A DNA stretch of 33,277 nucleotides from Pseudomonas capeferrum (GCF_013523055.1 NZ_JAAMQM010000036.1:1-33277), one strand, 5' to 3'. Counted from the stretch's first letter, positions 15,325-23,815 are shown. The notes: a model not told the origin generated them from the letters alone. Translations and numbers: made by a program.

Positions 15325-16153
15325 GGTAGCTCCTCCTCAGCAAGCCCTGATGGACCACGGTCACCAGCGTCATCAGCCCTACCAGCACCATCGCCAAGGC
15401 GCTGGCCAGGTTGGGGTCAAGGGTGATATCCCCCGCGACCAGCGCGGCGATACGAATCGTCAGCACGTTGAAGTTGCCCGTGGTCAATGCGTACACGGTG
15501 GCATAGGCGCCTAGCGCGTTGGCCAGGAGGATGACGAAAGTCCCGAGCAAGGCCGGCGTCAGCACCGGCAGGCCGATGTGCCGCCAGTATTGCCAGGGGC
15601 TGGCCCCTAGCAGCGCCGCGGACTCGCGCCAGTCTTCACGCAGCGCGTCGAATGCCGGGTAGAGCAGCAGCACGCCGAGCGGAATCTGGAAGTAGGTGTA
15701 GACCAGGATCAGGCCGGTCTTGGAGTAGATGCTGAAGTCGCCCAGCAGGCCGACCTGCTGGAGCAGCAAGGTCAGCGCGCCGTTGAAGCCGAGCAGGATG
15801 ATGAACGCGAATGCCAGCGGTACCCCGCTGAAATTGCTGGTCATGTTGGCGAAGGCACTGACGAAGTCGCGCAGTCGCGAGTCGACCTGGTGCAGCGAGT
15901 AAGCGCCCATCACCGCGACGACGATGCCGAACAGGCTCGACCAGAAGCTGATTTCCAGGCTGCGCTGCAGCGCCTGGAGGTAGAACTTGGAGGCGAAGAT
16001 CCGACTGAAGTTGTCCAGACCCCAGCCGCTCTCGGACTGCACGCTGTTGAGCGCCACCCAGAGTAGCGGCGCGATCTGGAAGATCACGAAAAACAGGACG
16101 AAGGGCACCAGACAGAGCAAGGCCAGCAGGCGACCACGCTTGCTCTCATTCAC
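15314..16153 (-). CDS. ABC transporter permease (first subunit)
   Basis: A 279-residue inner-membrane permease of the PotB/PhnU-like branch. The first helix is LLALLCLVPFVLFFVIFQIAPLLWVAL, and the EAA loop is ESAALLGASPWQYWRHIGLPVLTPALLG. The GTG at 16153 is preferred because it overlaps the stop of the upstream hydrolase gene (GTGA) and has GGGAG about 10 bp before it. An ATG at 16171 would add six residues. It forms the membrane channel together with the next gene. Confidence 0.9.
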   Translation of the reverse strand: MNESKRGRLLALLCLVPFVLFFVIFQIAPLLWVALNSVQSESGWGLDNFSRIFASKFYLQALQRSLEISFWSSLFGIVVAVMGAYSLHQVDSRLRDFVSAFANMTSNFSGVPLAFAFIILLGFNGALTLLLQQVGLLGDFSIYSKTGLILVYTYFQIPLGVLLLYPAFDALREDWRESAALLGASPWQYWRHIGLPVLTPALLGTFVILLANALGAYATVYALTTGNFNVLTIRIAALVAGDITLDPNLASALAMVLVGLMTLVTVVHQGLLRRSYHAR

Positions 16154-16956
16154 TTCAACAGCTCCCGGCACAACGCTTTGTCGTGAGGCGCGCCGAGCAA
16201 CTCGCAGATCGTGCCGCAGAGTTCGGTCTGCAACGGCTTGGCGGCGGGATCGAGGCTGAAGGCATCGCCGAAGACGAACAGCGGCACCTCTCGTTCCTCG
16301 GCCAGCAGGCCATTGTGCGAGCGATCGTTGTTCATTCCATGATCGGCGGTGACCAGCACCTGGTAACCCTCCGCCAGCCAGTGCGGCAGGTAATCGGCCA
16401 GGAGGATATCGGCGCTGCGCGCGGCATTGCGGTATTGGCTGCTGTCGAGGCCATGGTGATGGCCGGCGTCATCGATGCTCATCGGATGGACCAACAGGAA
16501 GTTCGGCGCATGCCGACGACGCAGGTACTCGGCGTCGGCCAGCAAGTGCGAGTCGGGGTAGCGATCATCGTAGTAGAACAGGCCATGTTGGATCGGCAGC
16601 TTCGGCGCATGGGTATGTCGATCGCGCAGCGGTTCGAAGGGAGAACGGTTGTACAGCTCGCTGACCCAGTGGTAGGCCGCCGCAGCGGTGCCCAGCCCGG
16701 CCTCGCGCGCATAATGGAAGACACTGCGTTCCCTGGACAGGCGGTTGACCTTGTTATGCACGATGCCGCTGTCGATCGGGGCAACGCCGGTGAGAATGCA
16801 TTCGTACAGCGGTCGTGACAGCGCCGGCAGTTCGCATTCCAGGCGATAGAGCGCGGCGCGGTCGGCTTCGACGTAGGCATGCAGGTGGCCCATGGCATGG
16901 TAGGCCACCTGATGATTCAGGCCATCGAGCAGGACCAGGATGACATTGTGTTTCAT
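16150..16956 (-). CDS. Alkaline-phosphatase-superfamily hydrolase (NPP/PhnA-like)
   Basis: A 268-residue cytoplasmic metal-dependent hydrolase. It starts MKHNVILVLLDGLNH, with the metal-binding Asp at residue 11. The motif that carries the nucleophile in nucleotide pyrophosphatases/phosphodiesterases (T-F-P-N-H..TG) appears here as LSRPLYECILTGVAPIDSGI, so the nucleophile may be Ser instead of Thr. Later metal ligands are in SIDDAGHHHG and VTADHGMN. There is no signal peptide, so the substrate must be imported, presumably by the surrounding ABC system. The start at 16956 has TGGAG upstream. Possible activities are phosphodiester or phosphonate cleavage; phosphonoacetate hydrolase belongs to the same superfamily. 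The exact substrate is unknown. Confidence 0.85.
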   Translation of the reverse strand: MKHNVILVLLDGLNHQVAYHAMGHLHAYVEADRAALYRLECELPALSRPLYECILTGVAPIDSGIVHNKVNRLSRERSVFHYAREAGLGTAAAAYHWVSELYNRSPFEPLRDRHTHAPKLPIQHGLFYYDDRYPDSHLLADAEYLRRRHAPNFLLVHPMSIDDAGHHHGLDSSQYRNAARSADILLADYLPHWLAEGYQVLVTADHGMNNDRSHNGLLAEEREVPLFVFGDAFSLDPAAKPLQTELCGTICELLGAPHDKALCRELLK

Positions 16957-17040
16957 GCAGGCTCCAGGGTTCGGCAAGCGTGTCCTGGAGGAGCGGGCTT
17001 GCCACGATGCCAGTCGGTCAGGCGACGTGGCAGCCAATCA

Positions 17041-17129
17041 GGGCTGAAGCGCAGCCCGCTCGCGACCCGGTCGAACCACCGACCGGGGTCTCATTTCATC
17101 AGGCGGGGCCGACCTTGGATAGGGTCGGC
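17041..17129 (-). promoter_or_regulatory. Three hairpins between binding protein and hydrolase genes
   Basis: Three inverted repeats occupy the gap after the binding-protein gene: GGGCT/AGCCC (17041-17057), GACCCGGTCG with CGACCGGGGTC (17064-17090), and GCCGACC/GGTCGGC (17108-17129). None has a T-run on the minus strand. Such structures often protect the 3' end of a binding-protein mRNA or limit read-through, making the binding protein more abundant than the membrane subunits. A degenerate REP lies just beyond, near 16985. Confidence 0.6.
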
Positions 17130-17136
17130 GGACCGC

Positions 17137-18201
17137 TTATTCCATCTCGATGATCACCTGCTCCTGCCACTTCTGCGGCAAGGTCTTGGAGGTTGCTTCC
17201 CAGGCGGCTGCGTCCTTGATCGGCACGGCCGGTGCGTACTGCTCGTTGGGCAGCAGCTTGGCCTGTACATCGGTGGGCAGCTTCAGGTGCTCGGCGCGGA
17301 TGGGACGGGCATGCCCGATGGCCAGGTTGGTCTGGCCGGCATCGCTGAAGATGTATTCGCGGGTCAGCTTGGCCGCATTGGGGTGTTTGGCGTACTTGTT
17401 GATGACCGTGGTATAGCCCGAGATCACCGAACCATCGGTCGGGATCAGTACCTCGAACTTCTTCGGATCGATCTGCTCACGGTAGCTCAGGCCGTTGAAG
17501 TCCCAGACCACGCCGACTTCCACCTCGCCCCGCTCCAGGGTCTGGATGGTCGGGTTGGCCAGCGACAGGCGCTTCTGCTGGGCCAGCTTGGTGAACAGTT
17601 GCAGCCCCGGCTCGATATTGCGCTCATCGCCCTTGTAGGCGATGGCGGCGGCCAGCACGCCGTTGGCGGCCTGCGCCGCGGTGCCGACGTCACCGATGGC
17701 GACCTTGTAATTGCCCTTCTCCAGGGCGTGCCAGGTCTTGGGGCGATCGCCTTCCTTGACCTTGTCCTTGTTGATGATGAAAGCGATGGTTCCCGTATAG
17801 GCCAGGGCCCAATGGCCATCCTGGTCCTTGGCCCATGCCGGGATCTGCTCCCAGGTGCTCGGCTTGTAGGGCAGGGTGATGCCCTTGGCGGCCGCGATCG
17901 GGCCGAAAGCGGCGCCGACGTCGCCGATATCGGCGCTGGCGTTTTCCTTCTCGGCCTCGAACTTGGCGAGTTCCTGTGCCGAGCTCATGTCGGTATCGCT
18001 GTGCTTGAGTCCGTACTTGCTGGCCAGATCCGCCCAGGTGCCCCGCCAGTTGGCCCAGGCATCAGGCATGCCCACGCTGTTGACCGCGCCTTCCTTGCGC
18101 GCGGCGTCTTCCAGTGCCTTGAGGTCGGTGCCCGCGGCCATCGCCGAGGTGCACAAGGCAATGGTCGAGCACAACAGTGACGTCATGAAGAACTTTTTCA
18201 T
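17137..18201 (-). CDS. ABC transporter periplasmic substrate-binding protein
   Basis: A 354-residue periplasmic binding protein with a Sec signal MKKFFMTSLLCSTIALCTSAMA cleaved before AGTDLKAL. It belongs to the iron/polyamine/2-aminoethylphosphonate cluster of binding proteins. Recognisable segments are ARKEGAVNSVGMPDAWANW near the mature N-terminus, LAYTGTIAFIINKDKV in the hinge region, and SDAGQTNLAIGHARPIR near the end. It is the first gene of the operon, with AAGGAG upstream, and is divergent from the GntR regulator. The ligand cannot be read from sequence; the hydrolase and phosphatase in the operon point to a phosphorus-containing organic compound. Confidence 0.92.
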   Translation of the reverse strand: MKKFFMTSLLCSTIALCTSAMAAGTDLKALEDAARKEGAVNSVGMPDAWANWRGTWADLASKYGLKHSDTDMSSAQELAKFEAEKENASADIGDVGAAFGPIAAAKGITLPYKPSTWEQIPAWAKDQDGHWALAYTGTIAFIINKDKVKEGDRPKTWHALEKGNYKVAIGDVGTAAQAANGVLAAAIAYKGDERNIEPGLQLFTKLAQQKRLSLANPTIQTLERGEVEVGVVWDFNGLSYREQIDPKKFEVLIPTDGSVISGYTTVINKYAKHPNAAKLTREYIFSDAGQTNLAIGHARPIRAEHLKLPTDVQAKLLPNEQYAPAVPIKDAAAWEATSKTLPQKWQEQVIIEME

Positions 18202-18524
18202 CCGAAGCTCCTTTCAGGGATACCTTGCAAATCGTCGTGAAGAAACCTTGCTTGGAGATGCGTTGGTCTAGGTCAGCAATACCTGAGCCAAGGTAGGCTC
18301 AATGCGTGACACTTTGATGGACAAATGGCGTCGGCGAAGGTTGCCCTCGCCTCTGGGACACAAGCGTAGACCAGTTTCAAGCCCTTGAAGCGCAAGGGTT
18401 GCGGTCGACCAAGCAGCGGTGGGCCATCGGGGCTTTAACAGGATATTCACGAGCTGGATCTAGGCTTGCACTATCCTTCACCTGCCCTGTCCTGGGGCTG
18501 GACTAGTCCAGATAGGTAACCCTT
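18202..18524. promoter_or_regulatory. Divergent control region with UTRA-type operators
   Basis: A 323-bp gap between the divergent binding-protein and GntR genes. CTGGACTAGTCCAG (18498-18511) is a perfect 14-bp palindrome 13 bp before the GntR start. TGGTCTAGGTCA (18264-18275) is a near-match on the transporter side. Both centre on CTAG with TGG/CCA flanks, like operators of HutC/PhnF-type GntR regulators. They would allow one protein to control both directions. I see no small gene here. Confidence 0.65.
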
Positions 18525-19238
18525 ATGCAGTCATCGCCACTCCGCGCGGTAACAACCATCTGCCAAGCGTTGCAGGAGCAGATCGAGCACGGCCTGCTGA
18601 CGCCGGGCGGCAAGCTGCCGGCCGAGCGCCAGCTCAGCGAAGTGTTCGGGACTACTCGCATCACACTGCGTGAAGCGCTCGTGCAGCTGGAGGCCCATGG
18701 CCTGATCTACCGGGAGGAGCGGCGAGGTTGGTTCGTCGCCCCGCAGCGTCTGACCTATGACCTGAACGAACGTAGCCATTTCCATGCCATGGTCGATGCC
18801 CAAGGTCGTCGCCCCGATACACAGTTGCTGTCCGCTCGCCTGCAGCCGGCATCGGCGGCCATCTGCTCGCGCTTGCGGCTGCCTGCGCTGTCCAGTGTGG
18901 TCCAGGTGTGTCGGCTGCGGCGCATCGACGGTCGAGCAGTATTGTATGCTGAGCATTACCTGGACCCGCGGTACTTTCCCGGCATTCTCGATCAAGACCT
19001 GGGCCAGTCGCTGACCGAGATCCACGCTTGCCAGTACGGTATCGTCTACGGTCGGATGAGCTTCGAGATCCTGCCCACGGCCTTGCCGACGGCGGCCGCG
19101 GCGGCACTCAGGGTATCGGTGGGCAGTCCCGGGCTGCACATCACCCGGGTCAACAGTGACCAGCATGGGCGCCTGATCGACTGTGACCTGGAGTACTGGC
19201 GCCACGATGCGATCCGTATCCGCGCCCAGGCGATGTAG
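18525..19238 (+). CDS. GntR/HutC-family regulator with UTRA domain
   Basis: A 237-residue transcriptional regulator. The N-terminal winged helix (about 1-75) contains LTPGGKLPAERQLSEVFGTTRITLREALVQLEAHGLIYREERRGWFV. The rest (about 95-235) is a UTRA ligand-binding domain, ending in GSPGLHITRVNSDQHGRLIDCDLEYWRHDAIRI. UTRA domains bind small molecules, often the substrate or a product of the controlled pathway; PhnF and PhnR regulate phosphonate uptake. Being divergent from the transport operon, it is most likely that operon's local regulator and also autoregulated through the palindrome at 18498-18511. Confidence 0.9.
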   Translation: MQSSPLRAVTTICQALQEQIEHGLLTPGGKLPAERQLSEVFGTTRITLREALVQLEAHGLIYREERRGWFVAPQRLTYDLNERSHFHAMVDAQGRRPDTQLLSARLQPASAAICSRLRLPALSSVVQVCRLRRIDGRAVLYAEHYLDPRYFPGILDQDLGQSLTEIHACQYGIVYGRMSFEILPTALPTAAAAALRVSVGSPGLHITRVNSDQHGRLIDCDLEYWRHDAIRIRAQAM

Positions 19239-19288
19239 CCTGGATGCCGATCGGCCAAGGGAGCCCTTTCAATCTTCAAGGGAGATTT

Positions 19289-19718
19289 GCGGTGTTGCTG
19301 CTGGCCTCTCGCGGGGCAAGCCCGCTCACCACCTGTTAGCGGCGGCTAGCACCTTCTGGGATGAAGCAATGGCAGCGGTTAGCACCTTCTGCGATGAAGC
19401 AATGGCAGCGGCTAGCACCTTCTGCGATGAAGCAATGGCAGTGGCTAGCACCTTCTCCGATGAAGCAATGGCAGTGGCTAGCACTTTCTCCGATGAAGCA
19501 ATGGCAGCAGTTAGCACCTTCTGGGATGAAGCAATGGCAGCAGTTAGCACCTTCTGGGATGAAGCAATGGCAGCGGCTAGCACCTTCTCCGATGAAGCAA
19601 TGGCAGCGGCTGGCACCTTCTGCGATGAAGCAATGGCAGCAGCCAACACCTTCTCCGGTGAATCGAATGCCCGGTGGTGAGCGGGCTTGTCCCGCGAGAG
19701 GCCGGCAGCAACACCGCC
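19289..19718. repeat. REP pair enclosing a 33-bp tandem array
   Basis: Near-identical inverted REP arms lie at 19289-19334 and 19673-19718. Between them are nine exact-length 33-bp units (19339-19635) plus a degenerate tenth (to about 19669). Units share TAGCACCTTCT and GATGAAGCAATG and vary mainly at the bases after CTTCT (GGG, GCG or CCG) and near the unit start. Because 33 is a multiple of 3, several frames stay open, but none has a ribosome site or a plausible protein. It lies between convergent genes. Confidence 0.9.
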
Positions 19719-19770
19719 GGTCTCTACCCTTGAATGCCCGGCATCGGCGCCCCTTACTGCCCCGAAGCCC

Positions 19771-21936
19771 TCAGGCTCCTGAGCTATCCAACGCGGTCGC
19801 CTCCCCCGAGCGCCCGCCGCCAGCGGTCACGACCTGCACCGACAGCCGCGGCGTGGCCAGATCCAGGCCGGCCTCGTCGAGCTGGCGCTTGAGCGCCAGG
19901 TTGAAGGCGCGCGACACTTCCCATTGCTTGATCGGCGCGGTCTTGAAACGTGCCCGCAGGATCGCCGAGCCCGACTCGAAGCTCTCCACCCCTTGCAGCT
20001 CGAGCGGCGACCAGATATTGCGTCGCATCAATGGATCGCTGCGCAGCTTCTGGCCAACTTCGCGGATCATGGCAATGGCCTGGTCGATGTTCATGTTGTG
20101 CGGGATGGCCACGCGGAAGATCGCGTAGCCGAACTCGCGCGAGTAGTTCTTGATGCTCTTGATTTCGCTGAACGGGATGGTGTGGACGATGCCATCGATG
20201 TCGCGCAGACGCACGGTCCGAATGGTCAGGCCTTCGACCGTGCCCAGGTGCCCGCCGACCTCGACGTAGTCATCGATGGCCAGGGAATCCTCGATGATGA
20301 TGAACAGCCCGGTGATCAGGTCGGCCACCAACGACTGCGCACCGAAACCGATGGCCAGGCCGATGACACCCGCACCGGCCAGCAGCGGCGTGACGTTCAT
20401 GCCCATGTTGGCCAGGGCGACGATCAGCGCGATGATGAAGATCGCCACGAACATCACGTTGCGGATCAGCGGCATCATGGTCTGTGCCCGGGCGTTGGCC
20501 ATGCCCCGGCGCGAGCGCACCAGCGCGTGATGCACGGCGGTGTCGGCAAGGATCCAGACCAGCCAGGCCACGATCAGGGTCCCCGCCAGGCCGAACAGGC
20601 GCATGCTGACTTCGTGCCCGTCGCCTTCGGCGAAGCTGATCATCGACATTCCCCAGACCCGCAGACCGAGCTCGATGAACACCAGCCAGATGGCCAGATG
20701 CGCCAGTGCGTAGCCGAAATTCTTCAGCCGTTCGGCATACATCAGCTGGCGTCGATTGGCACGCTTGGGATTGGCCGCGTGACGTCGCACCAGACCGTTG
20801 AGGACCATGCACACGACCACCAGCACCGTGCACATCATTGACTGGCGCAAGGCCGTGCTGGTATCACCGGCGGAAACGAAGGTGGCGAAGAGCGAAATGC
20901 CGACCAGGACCAGCGCTGGCACGTACCAGAAACTGCCCAGCACCTCGATCGTGTCGCTCAAGGCGCGACGGGTCAGGCGCCGTGACAAAGGCTGGTTACG
21001 GATCAGGTGGGCGATGGGGCGGCGGAAGCGCAGGATGAACAGGCCCGTGAACAGCGCCGCGAGCACATTGGCCAAGGTCGCGATGGAATACGCCAGGTGA
21101 GGGCCTAGCGCGATGGTCAGGCGCGGGTCGGTCATCGCCTCGCCGAACGCTGCGAAGCTGCCGATCAGCCACAGCGGCTTGAACGCCTGGTGACGCAGGA
21201 TATGCAGAGCACGGTGGCGATGCGGACCATCGAGCAGGGAGAAGGCGATCACGCAGATGGCCGAAAAACAGGTGCCCACCACCAGGGCATAGGCCAGCAC
21301 CATCGCCAGGGACTTGCCCAGCGAGGAGGGCAGGGCAAAGCTCAGGTAAACCGTGAAGATCAACGCCACCAGCCAGGGCCCAAGCTTGCGCAGGGCGAAG
21401 CGCACCAGGTCCCAGGGCCGAGGATGTTGCGGCAGTTCCTCGGTGAGACCGAAGCGCACCCGGACGCGATGACCGATCCAGTCGAAGAGATAGGCCAGCA
21501 GGCTCCAGACCGCAATGACCGCGGCGAAACCGAACAGGATCGCCGGCCACTGATGGACCGGCACCATCAAGGTCATCAGCTCGTCTTTTGCCTGGTCGAT
21601 CTCCAGCGACCAGCGCCTGAATGGACTGGCATCGCCACTGAACTGCTTCTCGAGGCTGTGCAGCGTGCCACCGATCAACCCCAACACCCCCTCTTCGGCG
21701 CTGGGTTGTGCCTGTTTCGAGGCATCGCGCAATTGCTTGAGGTCGGCCAGCAGCTTGGTTCGCTGTTGGTCGTTCTCCAGTGTCTTGATGACTTCGTCGA
21801 GGGACTTGCCCAGTGGCTCGGTGGATTCGGCTTGCGCCGGGGTGCTCGAGCCCAGCAGGCCTGGCAGGCCGGCAGCGTGGGCGGGCGCAATGGACAGCAA
21901 CAGCAGCAGGACAAGGCAACGCAGGAAGACAGGCAC
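19771..21936 (-). CDS. MscS-family mechanosensitive ion channel
   Basis: A 721-residue large MscS/MscK-like channel that releases solutes during hypo-osmotic shock. The chosen GTG start at 21936 (with GAGG upstream) gives a Sec signal VPVFLRCLVLLLLLSIAPAHA. A periplasmic region of about 120 residues with coiled-coil potential (LDEVIKTLENDQQRTKLLADLKQL) comes next. About ten membrane helices then lead to the pore helix and beta domain near 530-610 (GVIGLAIGFGAQSLVADLITGLFIIIEDSLAIDDYVEVGGHLGTVEGLTIRTVRLRDIDG). The C-terminal tail is mixed alpha/beta. A longer open frame reaches 22185 but overlaps a better small upstream gene. Confidence 0.9.
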   Translation of the reverse strand: MPVFLRCLVLLLLLSIAPAHAAGLPGLLGSSTPAQAESTEPLGKSLDEVIKTLENDQQRTKLLADLKQLRDASKQAQPSAEEGVLGLIGGTLHSLEKQFSGDASPFRRWSLEIDQAKDELMTLMVPVHQWPAILFGFAAVIAVWSLLAYLFDWIGHRVRVRFGLTEELPQHPRPWDLVRFALRKLGPWLVALIFTVYLSFALPSSLGKSLAMVLAYALVVGTCFSAICVIAFSLLDGPHRHRALHILRHQAFKPLWLIGSFAAFGEAMTDPRLTIALGPHLAYSIATLANVLAALFTGLFILRFRRPIAHLIRNQPLSRRLTRRALSDTIEVLGSFWYVPALVLVGISLFATFVSAGDTSTALRQSMMCTVLVVVCMVLNGLVRRHAANPKRANRRQLMYAERLKNFGYALAHLAIWLVFIELGLRVWGMSMISFAEGDGHEVSMRLFGLAGTLIVAWLVWILADTAVHHALVRSRRGMANARAQTMMPLIRNVMFVAIFIIALIVALANMGMNVTPLLAGAGVIGLAIGFGAQSLVADLITGLFIIIEDSLAIDDYVEVGGHLGTVEGLTIRTVRLRDIDGIVHTIPFSEIKSIKNYSREFGYAIFRVAIPHNMNIDQAIAMIREVGQKLRSDPLMRRNIWSPLELQGVESFESGSAILRARFKTAPIKQWEVSRAFNLALKRQLDEAGLDLATPRLSVQVVTAGGGRSGEATALDSSGA

Positions 21937-21983
21937 CGGAAAATCAACCTCTGGTCGAACGAGTGCCGAGTGTAGAGGATTTT

Positions 21984-22148
21984 TCAGGCCAGTTTCTCCA
22001 GGATCTTCCAGCACATGATTCCGAATATGCTGAGCGTGCCGATCCACATCATCAGAACACCGATGTCCCGCTCGCGCAGGCTGAAGCCCACGCTCAGCAT
22101 GAACAGGCCGGCGAGCACCGGGAGGAGCATGGAGTGGAAAGCGGACAT
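21984..22148 (-). CDS. Small 54-residue membrane protein
   Basis: The short ORF MSAFHSMLLPVLAGLFMLSVGF...ends in IFGIMCWKILEKLA. It has two hydrophobic segments (about 8-22 and 31-47) separated by a charged turn (SLRERD), so it should form a helical hairpin in the membrane. An AGAAGGA ribosome site lies at good distance before its ATG. It is 47 bp upstream of the channel gene on the same strand and may be co-transcribed with it. I do not recognise a family. The well-placed ribosome site and codon use make it likely to be real. Confidence 0.7.
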   Translation of the reverse strand: MSAFHSMLLPVLAGLFMLSVGFSLRERDIGVLMMWIGTLSIFGIMCWKILEKLA

Positions 22149-22318
22149 GGACAGATTCCTTCTGTTGGGTGTCTACCTTGAGCATAGCGTTTGCGGGAGG
22201 GGAGGGATTGATCGAGGGCAGCGGGGGAGTGGGGTTGCTGGGGAAATCGGAAGAGATGGCATGATTCCTTCGAGCGCTTGGCGTGAAATTTTGCCGTCCT
22301 CAAGATCGAGCGCCGCTT

Positions 22319-22395
22319 CGCGGGACAAGCCCGCTCGCCACTGGTATGCGATGCAGCGCAGATACGCTCCAGGTGGCGAGCGGGCTTGTCCCGCG
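22319..22395. repeat. REP pair (REPIN)
   Basis: Inverted REP copies at about 22319-22341 and 22373-22395 share the core CGCGGGACAAGCCCGCTCGCC. They lie between the small membrane gene and apeB. The rest of 22149-22525 holds no supported gene. Confidence 0.8.
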
Positions 22396-22525
22396 ATGAG
22401 GCCAGCAGCATCAAGGAGTATCGAGAGCCGTTAGATGAACTTCAGCATACAAAAATCGAATAACTGCCCGGCTGACTGGTATTGGGGCTCAGGCTCAGGT
22501 TATACGCCGAGGCCATCCCACCCGC

Positions 22526-23815
22526 TCAAGGCAACTCGCGCATCCGGTAGAACGCCGTCAACACCTTCACCAGATGCGCCAGGTCGTGGCTGCCGCACAA
22601 CTCCCGAATCGAATGCATGGCAAAGGTCGGCAGGCCGATGTCGACAGTACGCACGCCAAGATGACCGGCCATGATCGGCCCTATGGTCGAACCGCACCCC
22701 ATGTCGCTGCGCACCACGAAGCTCTGCACCGGCACTTCCTCGGCCATGCACAAGTGACGGAAGAACCCGGCCGTTTCGCTGTTGGTCGCATAGCGCTGGT
22801 TGTTGTTGACCTTGATCACCGGCCCGGCGTTGAGCTTCGGACCATGGTTGCCGTCATGACGATCGGCATAGTTGGGATGCACGCCGTGGGCGTTGTCGGC
22901 CGAGATCAGCAGGGAGCGCTGGATGGTGCGAACATAGTCGTCACCGTCCGGCAGCAGGCGCTTGAGCGTCTGCTCCAGCATCGGACCATCGGCACCACAG
23001 GCCGAGCAGGATCCGACTTCCTCATGGTCGGTACAGACCAGCATGCAGGTTTCTTCGCTGTCGGCATTGATCAGAGACTGCAGACCGGCATAGCACGACA
23101 GAAGGTTGTCCAGGCGGGCACCGGCGATGAAGTCGCCGTTGAGCCCGATCAGGGCAGCCTCCTGGGTGTCGTAGAAGCTCAGCTCGTAATCGAGCACCAC
23201 ATCGGCGTTGAGCTCATGCTCGCGGGCCAGTTGCTCGGTCAGCAGGGCGCGGAAGTCGACCCGCTCGTCACCGGCCACCTGGGCGAGGATGGGCGGTAGC
23301 TCGTTCTGCGGGTTGATCGCCCAGCCTTCGTTGGCCTGGCGATTGAGGTGGATGGCCAGGTTGGGAATCACGGCGATCGGCAGCTTGAAATCCACCAGCT
23401 GGCTTTCCACCTTGCCGTCCCGGCGGAACGTCACCCGACCGGCCAGGGACAGGTCACGGTCGAACCATGGCGCGAGCAGCGCACCGCCATAGACCTCCAC
23501 GCCCAGTTGCAGGAAGCCGTGACGCTGCAGCTCGGGTTGCGGCTTCACGCGCAGGCATGGGCTGTCTGTGTGCGCGCCGACCAGCCGGATACCGTCGAGC
23601 AGCGGCGACTGCCTGCCGAGCTTGAAGGCGATGATCGAGGAGTCGTTGCGCGTCAGGTAGTAACGACCACCGGGGGTCGTGGTCCAGCTGTCGCGCTCGT
23701 CCAGACGCTGGAAGCCCGCGGCCTCGAGGCGCTGAGCCAAGCTGGCGGTGGCATGGAACGGCGTCGGGGACGCCTTGAGGAAATCGATCAGGCCTTGGTT
23801 CAGGGCATCGCGCAT
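22526..23815 (-). CDS. apeB: M18 family aminopeptidase
   Basis: A 429-residue zinc aminopeptidase that releases N-terminal (often acidic) residues from peptides in the cytoplasm, with the usual length for bacterial ApeB. Metal-binding and catalytic motifs are visible: GAHTDSPCLRVKP near residue 80, the catalytic Glu pair in TDHEEVGSCSACGADGP, DNAHGVHPNY, and the C-terminal SDMGCGSTIGPIMAGHLGVRTVDIGLP. The start at 23815 (MRDALNQGLIDFLKASPTPFHA) is the conserved family start and has CGGAG upstream. A longer open frame to 23914 runs into repeat DNA. Confidence 0.94.
   Translation of the reverse strand: MRDALNQGLIDFLKASPTPFHATASLAQRLEAAGFQRLDERDSWTTTPGGRYYLTRNDSSIIAFKLGRQSPLLDGIRLVGAHTDSPCLRVKPQPELQRHGFLQLGVEVYGGALLAPWFDRDLSLAGRVTFRRDGKVESQLVDFKLPIAVIPNLAIHLNRQANEGWAINPQNELPPILAQVAGDERVDFRALLTEQLAREHELNADVVLDYELSFYDTQEAALIGLNGDFIAGARLDNLLSCYAGLQSLINADSEETCMLVCTDHEEVGSCSACGADGPMLEQTLKRLLPDGDDYVRTIQRSLLISADNAHGVHPNYADRHDGNHGPKLNAGPVIKVNNNQRYATNSETAGFFRHLCMAEEVPVQSFVVRSDMGCGSTIGPIMAGHLGVRTVDIGLPTFAMHSIRELCGSHDLAHLVKVLTAFYRMRELP

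Noticed and set aside
19339..19669. CRISPR-like regular repeats
   Set aside because: Units are contiguous tandem copies without unique spacers, and no cas genes are nearby.
19183..20128. ORFs of 107-255 codons through the 33-bp array, on both strands
   Set aside because: They are open only because the 33-bp unit keeps frame and lacks stops. None has a ribosome site, and the products are simple repeats such as MAAVSTFCDEA.
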